From Planctomycetales bacterium (GTDB taxonomy: Bacteria > 4484-113 > JAFGCY01), in the NCBI GenBank assembly GCA_024645305.1, contig JAHEFU010000083.1:1-7460 (forward strand): a stretch of 7,460 nt of DNA, given 5' to 3'. This document shows, piece after piece, positions 1 to 5,101 of the stretch. The translations under genes were made by a program, and so were the position numbers. Position 1 is the first letter of the stretch, and every line of letters begins with the position of its first letter. Below the pieces are notes generated by a model. The model ran no database searches and was not told the origin of the DNA. It worked only from the letters and a program-made list of their open reading frames with translations.

Positions 1-1026
1 CACCCGCAGCGGGGCGTCGCCCGTAGTGACATCCGCCACCACGCTGATCACGGGAGGCTCGTTGCCCTCGGGCTGCGGCGGCGGGGAGCTGTCATCGAAG
101 TTGATCGTGACAACGGGTGAGGGCGTGCCTTCGTCGTCATTCACGCTGTCATAGGGTGCCAGGTAGTACTCGTACAGCCCCGGCTGGATCGTCACATCGG
201 CATAGTGCAGGCGGTAAGGCCAGGCGTTGTCAGGTGCGGTCGCCCCGGGCTTGAAGCGGATGCTGCGCGGGATGCTTGATGTGTCCTCCTCCCCGAGCCG
301 CAGCATGCTGAACTCATCCTCCCCGGGAGCCCGACGGTAGACGCGGTAGCTGTCCAGGCGCTCATGCCACTGCTGGGCGATGGGCGTGATGTCCCCGGCA
401 TTGATCTCGCCGTTGTCATCGCCGTCCACCCGGGCCGTGCGCCACTGGTCCGCCGGCGTGTTCCAGCCCGGATAACCCTGCAGGACGCCGCTGAAGCCGC
501 CGTTGAGCGGATGGCCGGCCGGCCAGCAGAGGAAGCCGTTGGCCTCCTGTGGGGGCAGGTGATCAACCGTGTATTTCCAGCGCTGGGAGATTGGCGTCAG
601 GTCAGACACGTTGACCTCGCCGTTCATGTCATAGTCACCCACCATGCGCTCGGTCCAGTGCAGGGTGGCCCCGCTTCTGGTGGACCGATAGGAGACTACC
701 AGGTCAAACACGGCATTGCGATCCCTCGAGGGAGCCTTGGCGGGTTCGCGCTCGGGATCGATGCCCAGGCGCTCCAGCTCACTGTCGAGGATGTTTTGCA
801 ACTCCGACAATTCCGGGGCATCAACGGCAGCAGGTGGAGCGATTTCTGTATCGGGGATAACCGGAACAGTGCGTCCAAGCGCAGACTGCACTAGGGAATC
901 CTGTGTTTGATCCGCTGACGGGATACGCTCGCCTCCGGATCCACAGGCGCCAAGCAGGAGACTGGCAAACATTGCAAGTGTCGTACCAATATATAAGGCC
1001 CGGATTCTGTCCCGCATTCCAGCCAT
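1..1026 (-). CDS. Lipoprotein with two separated dockerin-type calcium loops and an FN3-like stretch (3' end beyond window)
   Basis: 342 residues are visible and the frame is still open at the window edge. The start is ATG at 1024-1026: an in-frame TAA lies four codons upstream (1036-1038), so only Met1 or Met4 are possible. Neither has a good ribosome binding site. Residues 5-28 form a lipoprotein signal: basic n-region, hydrophobic stretch, and lipobox L-G-A-C ending at Cys28. A Pro/Ala-rich spacer follows. Two EF-hand-like dockerin loops are seen. Loop 1 is at residues 131-142 (D131, D133, N135, G136, N139, D142) and loop 2 at 201-212 (D201, D203, N205, G206, N209, D212). Each is followed by a similar helix, LTPISQRW or ITPIAQQW. 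Residues 225-315 resemble a fibronectin-III fold (SYRVYRR, then a YEYYLAPYD strand). The last residues (PPVISVV through TGDAPLRV) look like the start of a PKD-like domain. Role is inferred: an envelope-anchored, calcium-stabilised multidomain surface protein. No catalytic domain is visible, and the missing C-terminus could change the interpretation. Confidence 0.85.
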   Translation of the reverse strand, partial: MAGMRDRIRALYIGTTLAMFASLLLGACGSGGERIPSADQTQDSLVQSALGRTVPVIPDTEIAPPAAVDAPELSELQNILDSELERLGIDPEREPAKAPSRDRNAVFDLVVSYRSTRSGATLHWTERMVGDYDMNGEVNVSDLTPISQRWKYTVDHLPPQEANGFLCWPAGHPLNGGFSGVLQGYPGWNTPADQWRTARVDGDDNGEINAGDITPIAQQWHERLDSYRVYRRAPGEDEFSMLRLGEEDTSSIPRSIRFKPGATAPDNAWPYRLHYADVTIQPGLYEYYLAPYDSVNDDEGTPSPVVTINFDDSSPPPQPEGNEPPVISVVADVTTGDAPLRV

Positions 1027-1131
1027 GCAGAGATCTTACCGGAATTCAACCTATCTGAGGAGTAACACTTCCTGCGGGAATCAGCGCGTACACATGGCCG
1101 TAAGTTTCGTTGTTAACTCCATGATCCTCGG

Positions 1132-1289
1132 TGTGACATGCCCGGAGCAATCTGCTCCAGGGCATGCCACAGGGAATGCCTTCCCTGCCGCATCCGCGGG
1201 CTGTGACGGGAGACCCGTCCAGCCGCAATCCGGCCTTTCCATATGAGCACGGTCAATTGCCCCTGACCGTATCAGCCCCGCCGGCTGAT
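1132..1289 (-). other. Cluster of five hairpins, candidate structured leader of the lipoprotein gene or small RNA
   Basis: Five inverted repeats follow one another. H1 is 1132-1171: four pairs, one mismatch, seven pairs, a one-base bulge at 1159, six pairs, and a three-base loop at 1150-1152. H2 is 1172-1185, GGGAA/TTCCC around a four-base loop. H3 is 1199-1224: five pairs, a bulge at 1204, then GACGGG/CCCGTC around a three-base loop. H4 is 1249-1270, ACGGTCA/TGACCGT around eight bases. H5 is 1271-1289, ATCAGCC/GGCTGAT around five bases. H1 and H2 abut, as do H4 and H5. The H1 mismatch (1136 with 1167) is A-C on the plus strand but U-G in minus-strand RNA, which slightly favours a minus transcript. 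That would place the cluster in the leader of the lipoprotein gene, ending about 105 bases before its start. It matches no riboswitch class I recognise. A repetitive intergenic element is the main alternative. Confidence 0.45.
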
Positions 1290-1480
1290 GCAGCCGAAGG
1301 AACCGTGCAGGAAATATTCGGAACTCAAACCAAAAAAGCAAAAACAGGACTTTGGGACCGGACCAGGTTCCGGGATCCGGAGCTGCGTTGCAAAGGCCAA
1401 GCCGTAGCGACGCAAGCTCTGCTGCAATCATCTCAATCTGCGATTCATTGCCAGCGAAGCTGCGCGTCGCGGCACCGGGA

Positions 1481-1526
1481 TTCCAGCGCGACCCGGCGGA
1501 ACTTGTTTCGCCGCAGCGCCAGACCA
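1481..1526. repeat. Hairpin repeat, copy A
   Basis: This is one of two related elements, 155 bases apart in the same orientation. The core 1489-1526 matches copy B (1643-1681) in about 31 of 39 aligned columns, and TTCCA upstream (1481-1485) is also shared. Its stem pairs 1494-1501 with 1506-1513, CGGCGGAA with TTTCGCCG, around the loop CTTG, with one G-T wobble at 1499/1508. A possible outer stem pairs GCGC at 1486-1489 with GCGC at 1516-1519. Both copies end in CAGACCA. Function is unknown. Confidence 0.6.
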
Positions 1527-1635
1527 GATTCGTCTTCCCGCTCATGCAAGCACTCGCGGGTCTGCAATCCAGTTCAAAGCACAGCTTCTCACTGATTGCA
1601 CGTTACAGGGGGTAGGTCACTGGCAACACAGCTAC

Positions 1636-1681
1636 TTCCACCCGACCCGCTGAAACTTGCTTTCAGCGCAGGGTCAGACCA
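1636..1681. repeat. Hairpin repeat, copy B
   Basis: This is the second copy of the element at 1481-1526. Its stem pairs 1648-1655 with 1661-1668, CGCTGAAA with TTTCAGCG, around the loop CTTGC. An alternative outer stem pairs GACCC (1644-1648) with GGGTC (1671-1675). Compared with copy A, two stem pairs change on both sides so pairing is kept (G-C to C-G, and C-G to T-A), and a G-T wobble becomes A-T. The outer part, loop and flanks are largely conserved. It lies about 30 bases beyond the protease-operon terminator. Confidence 0.6.
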
Positions 1682-1707
1682 TCGAGCGATGAGCGAGATG
1701 GCAAATC

Positions 1708-1733
1708 AAAAAGGGCAGCCGCGGGGCCGCCCT
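1708..1733 (-). terminator. Intrinsic terminator of the protease operon, possibly bidirectional
   Basis: A nine-pair, GC-rich stem joins 1712-1720 with 1725-1733 around the four-base loop 1721-1724. In minus-strand RNA, pair 1717/1728 is a G-U wobble and the stem runs into five U residues (1712-1708), starting about 50 bases after the stop of the protease gene. On the plus strand the same pair is an A-C mismatch, but a run of six T follows (1735-1740), so weaker termination in that direction is possible. Confidence 0.8.
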
Positions 1734-1746
1734 CTTTTTTCCTTGC

Positions 1747-1765
1747 CGCTGGCAGTATACCAGCG
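1747..1765 (-). other. Small hairpin between the protease stop codon and the terminator
   Basis: CGCTGG at 1747-1752 pairs with CCAGCG at 1760-1765 around a seven-base loop. It has no T run, so it is not itself a terminator. It lies 17 bases after the stop codon and could protect the 3' end of the transcript, but chance is a real alternative for a six-pair stem. Confidence 0.35.
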
Positions 1766-1782
1766 ATTGCCAGATTATTCCA

Positions 1783-4700
1783 CTATTTCCCGGAATCGTC
1801 GCCAAGCTGGCGCAGCAGTTCACTGACCGCTGCCTCCAGCTGGTTGTCACGGCCCTCTGCCAACGCGTTGGGGTCGATATGCACATAGATGTCAGCCGGG
1901 CAGCCGAAGCCCTCCATGTTGCGCCCGTCCAGGCGGTACCAGCCCTCGATCGGCATCCCGAAGAAGCTGCCGTCCGCCAGTCCCACGCCGGTGACCGCTA
2001 TCACGTTGCCACCGGTATCCTCCCCGACGATCGTCGCCAGCTGCTGCTCCTGCATCATGTGGGCGAAATCCTCGGCATCGCTGTAGGAATGGGCGTTGAT
2101 CAGCACCACGATCGGCCCCTGCCACTGCCATTCCGGGGTGTCGCGCCACTGCTCGAAGCGCGTCCTGGAGCTGAACAGCTTCCGGTTGGTGATGATGTCG
2201 TAGAGCTGGGCGTAGATGTCGCCACCGCCGTTGAAGCGCACGTCGATGATCAGCGCTTCCCTGTCATGGTTCAGGGTGTACAGCTCGCGGCGGAAACGTG
2301 CCAGCGAGCGGAAGCCCATGCTTTCAATGTGCTGGTAGCCGATGCGAGCTTTCCCCTGCTCGTCGACAATTGCGCGGTTCTCCCGCACCCAGGCCTCGTA
2401 CTTTGATCCGAATAACCGGCCCACACTGACCGGGATGATTGACACTTCGCGTGTCAACGGGATTTCCTCCTGCGCATCCTCCTGCAGGGCCAGCCAGTCC
2501 CGCGCCGGGGCACCGTTTTGCACCTCCAGCAGCATGAGCTCTCCCGGCGTGTCATTGAACAGCCGTTCACGCTGCGTCTGCGGCCCGACGGCAGCGCCGT
2601 CTACCGAGAGGATCACATCCCCGGGGAACAGTTCGCTGCCCCGTTGCCAGGCCGGTGAGCCGCGCAGCACGGAAGCCACCAGCCAGCCGGGCCCGGGATA
2701 TGTTTCGTCCAGTTCGATGCCCAGCGAGCCCGTGCTCTGCGGTGCTGCCTCGGCCGAGCTTTCAGAATTGAAGAACCAGGAATGCGAGGCCGCCAGTTCG
2801 CCCACCATCCGGTTCATCAGCATCGTGTATTCCTCACCGGTCGGCACGCTTGCCAGCAGCGGCTCATACTTGCGCCTGATCGCAGGCCAGTCCGTGCCGT
2901 GCATCTCCACATCATAGAAGTTGTCACGCAGCAGGCGCCACATCTCCAGGAAGGACTGCTGGCGCAGGGCATACTTGTCAACTACAACGCGGCTGCTGGC
3001 GTCGATGCTGCCCTGCCCGCGCAGGGACAGGCCGTCCAGTTCCATGTAACTGATCGTCCCGCGGGACAGGCCATAGATCCGCTTGCCGTCAGCGGTCACC
3101 TGCAGGTCCTGCATGTCATCCGGCCCGAGGATCTCCATATCGTAGGACTCAGTGTCCACCGCGGCGAGCATGCTGTCCGCACCATCATCCAGGGAAATGA
3201 GCGCCACATCGCCGTCCGGCATGAACAGGCGGAATTCCGCATTGCCGCCCCAGGGCGGGATGGTCCGGCTACGGTTCTCGATTTCATCAAAGTCAATCTT
3301 CACCGGCTCAATTGTTTCTTCTTCAGCCGGTTTCTCAGCATCGTCCTCAGCTGCTGCAACATCATCCGCAGCGTCGTCATCCGTGGGCTCTATCTTCTCG
3401 TCCATAGCCTCAAGAGGCTTGTCCTCAGGCAGGTCCTCCGCGAACAGCAGCTGCGGGTCGTAATGCCGTTCGCGCTGCTCCAGCGGCAGCAGACGCGCCC
3501 GCTGCCCATATTCATTGGAATAATCATCCGAGCTGGAAAAGCTGAATCCGAGGAAGCGGCCGTCCGGGGACCAGACCGGGCCACTTTCATTGTCAGGCGT
3601 CATACTGAGGTTGATGCGCTCCCCGCCCGTGCCGGGGACCACGTAGACTTCCTCACTCCACCAGACCGGGGCCACGCTGAAGGCAACCCAGGCCGCGTCG
3701 GGAGACCAGTAACCGTTGTCACCGAAGGGTCCGACCAGGTGCTCGGCATGGCTCAGCAGCAGGCTGTCCGTACTGCCCGGCTCCATCACGCGCATTTCAT
3801 GGTTGCCATACAGGTAGAGGATGCGCTCATCCACTGGCGAGCAGCGCGGCAGGGACTCATCCAGCGGAGTCTTGGTCAGCTGCGTCTCCTCCCCCGTGGC
3901 CAGGTCGAACATGTAGATGTCATACTCGCCCGTGCGGTCGGAGGTGTAGCAGATGCTGTAGCCGTCATGCTGCCAGGATATCTGCCTCTCGCGTCCGGGA
4001 CTTGTTACCAGCGGGATCGTGCGGCTCAGGTCCTGGTCAGGCTTTGCATCATCCTCATAGCTGTCCGGATTCTTCAGCAGGTGGATGTCCGAATTGACAA
4101 CCAGGGCGAAGTACTTCCCGTCCGGGCTGACCGCCAGCTCCTCCACCTGGTTGCGCAGGGACTGTTCAGTCAGTTCTGCATGCTTGGCTTCCGTCTCCAG
4201 GCTGTAGCTGATCCGTGCGGTCTCGGCACTCGCCAGCTCCATCACGTAGATGCTGCCGAAGACAGTGAACACCAGTTCATCACCGTCGCTGCTCAGGCGC
4301 AGGAACTGCGGGCCGTCATCCTCGAATCTGGTCAGCTGTCGTGCCGGGCCGCCAGTGGCGGCGATCTCATATATGTTGTCAGTCCCGTCACGATCGGATA
4401 CGAAGTACACGGTAGAGCCATCGTGACTGACCTGGGGCCAGCAGTCCTGCCCGGTGCTCTCCACGAAGACCGAGTGTTTCCGACTCGCGGCATCGAATTT
4501 CCACAGGTCGTAGGCATCGGAACCGTGATGCCGCTTGCGGTACTTGTAGCCGGGTCCCCGCGTGTAGATGATGCTGCCGTCGCTGCCCAGCCAGTCCGCG
4601 AAATCGTGGTCGTCATGGTCCGGCCCCGTGAGCCGCTCAGGCTGAGCGCCATCGAGCGGGATGGCCCACAGCGCATAGGCCGGCCAGTCATCACGGATGC

Positions 4701-5085
4701 TGGACACCAGCAGGCCACTGCCGTCCGGCTGCCAGGCCAGCAGGTTGTCATGGTAACTGTGCCAGCTCAGACGGGTTGCCGCCCCGCCCTCCACCGGCAT
4801 CACGAAAACCTCTCGGCTGCCGAAGCGGTTGGACTGGAAGGCCAGCATGCTCCCGTCCGGCGAGGGGATCGGCATGTCTTCATAGGCCACGTTGTCAGTC
4901 AGGCGCCGGGCCGGAGCGCTGCCGTCACGGGGTGCGGCCCAGATATCACCGTGGGCGCTGAACCAGACGGTGTGGCCGTCAGTGCTGATGGCGGCATGTT
5001 CAATGAAGGCCTCCGGTGCAGTGGCCGCCATGGCACAGTGACAGCAGGCGAGCAGGCTGAGGCCTGCGATCAGCAGTCGTTTCAT
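1783..5085 (-). CDS. Exported tricorn-like protease, second gene of the pair (PD40 propellers, PDZ, S41 core)
   Basis: 1100 residues, close to tricorn-family length. The start ATG at 5083-5085 begins a signal peptide (MKRLL, hydrophobic 4-14, AMA-A cleavage near residue 20) and has GGAG six bases upstream. Longer in-frame starts would overlap the preceding gene and give unlikely protein. LLAC at 11-14 is a poor lipobox alternative. Residues 30-300 and 312-690 carry PD40-type repeats (SPDG, SHDG, TSDR, LAFQSNR), matching the six- and seven-bladed propellers of tricorn. An acidic linker spans 545-606. A helical C1-like domain (700-785) carries Ser767-His768 in the VGELAASHSW motif. A PDZ domain follows at 785-890. 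The S41 core (913-1095) has RFNGGG at 950-955, the nucleophile Ser1002 followed by Asp1003, and Glu1058. By analogy with Thermoplasma tricorn (S745, H746, S965, D966, E1023) it should be an active serine peptidase that trims short peptides. The signal peptide places it outside the cytoplasm, unlike archaeal tricorn. The loop after Glu1058 reads GCPADI rather than the family-like GVxPDI. Its substrate is unknown. Confidence 0.94.
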   Translation of the reverse strand: MKRLLIAGLSLLACCHCAMAATAPEAFIEHAAISTDGHTVWFSAHGDIWAAPRDGSAPARRLTDNVAYEDMPIPSPDGSMLAFQSNRFGSREVFVMPVEGGAATRLSWHSYHDNLLAWQPDGSGLLVSSIRDDWPAYALWAIPLDGAQPERLTGPDHDDHDFADWLGSDGSIIYTRGPGYKYRKRHHGSDAYDLWKFDAASRKHSVFVESTGQDCWPQVSHDGSTVYFVSDRDGTDNIYEIAATGGPARQLTRFEDDGPQFLRLSSDGDELVFTVFGSIYVMELASAETARISYSLETEAKHAELTEQSLRNQVEELAVSPDGKYFALVVNSDIHLLKNPDSYEDDAKPDQDLSRTIPLVTSPGRERQISWQHDGYSICYTSDRTGEYDIYMFDLATGEETQLTKTPLDESLPRCSPVDERILYLYGNHEMRVMEPGSTDSLLLSHAEHLVGPFGDNGYWSPDAAWVAFSVAPVWWSEEVYVVPGTGGERINLSMTPDNESGPVWSPDGRFLGFSFSSSDDYSNEYGQRARLLPLEQRERHYDPQLLFAEDLPEDKPLEAMDEKIEPTDDDAADDVAAAEDDAEKPAEEETIEPVKIDFDEIENRSRTIPPWGGNAEFRLFMPDGDVALISLDDGADSMLAAVDTESYDMEILGPDDMQDLQVTADGKRIYGLSRGTISYMELDGLSLRGQGSIDASSRVVVDKYALRQQSFLEMWRLLRDNFYDVEMHGTDWPAIRRKYEPLLASVPTGEEYTMLMNRMVGELAASHSWFFNSESSAEAAPQSTGSLGIELDETYPGPGWLVASVLRGSPAWQRGSELFPGDVILSVDGAAVGPQTQRERLFNDTPGELMLLEVQNGAPARDWLALQEDAQEEIPLTREVSIIPVSVGRLFGSKYEAWVRENRAIVDEQGKARIGYQHIESMGFRSLARFRRELYTLNHDREALIIDVRFNGGGDIYAQLYDIITNRKLFSSRTRFEQWRDTPEWQWQGPIVVLINAHSYSDAEDFAHMMQEQQLATIVGEDTGGNVIAVTGVGLADGSFFGMPIEGWYRLDGRNMEGFGCPADIYVHIDPNALAEGRDNQLEAAVSELLRQLGDDSGK

Positions 5086-5091
5086 GTTGTG

Positions 5092-5095
5092 CTCC
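5092..5095 (-). promoter_or_regulatory. Ribosome binding site of the second protease gene
   Basis: On the minus strand GGAG lies six bases before the ATG at 5083-5085, inside the 16-base gap after the stop codon of the first protease gene. It fixes the start just before the signal peptide. The short gap indicates co-transcription and perhaps translational coupling of the two proteases. Confidence 0.8.
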
Positions 5096-5101
5096 GCTTC
5101 G

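Larger units (their letters stand above)
1027..1782. other. Intergenic region of about 750 bases, rich in inverted repeats
   Basis: This gap separates the end of the second protease gene from the start of the lipoprotein gene. I see no convincing protein gene. The open frames crossing it on both strands have no ribosome binding site or recognisable protein character, and they run through the hairpins. It holds five clustered hairpins (1132-1289), an A-rich patch on the plus strand (about 1311-1350), two related hairpin elements (1481-1526 and 1636-1681), the terminator (1708-1733) and a small hairpin (1747-1765). No promoter reaches a good consensus match. On the minus strand, TTAACA near 1093-1098 and an AATATT hexamer near 1313-1318 are weak candidates for parts of a lipoprotein-gene promoter. 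Confidence 0.6.

Noticed and set aside
364..894. Open frame of 176 codons on the plus strand opposite the lipoprotein gene
   Set aside because: Also in codon register with the real gene and explained the same way. The minus-strand product has a lipobox and dockerin loops.
1351..1380. CCGGA/TCCGG hairpin followed by T tracts on the minus strand, as a terminator
   Set aside because: The stem is only five pairs and the T tract begins about ten or more bases after it, too far for an intrinsic terminator.
1381..1425. Possible cyclic-di-GMP riboswitch on the plus strand (GCAAAGG, then GACGCAAG)
   Set aside because: Fragments resemble the class I core, but the order, the connecting stems and the receptor sequence do not fit, and there is no plus-strand gene downstream for it to control.
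1081..1545. Minus-strand open frame of 154 codons in the intergenic region
   Set aside because: No ribosome binding site, no recognisable domain, and it runs through hairpin H1 and repeat copy A. Composition looks non-coding, though a short peptide cannot be fully excluded.
1164..1615. Overlapping plus-strand open frames in the intergenic region
   Set aside because: Arg/Ser-rich low-information products with no ribosome binding site. They cross several hairpins and point against all the genes.
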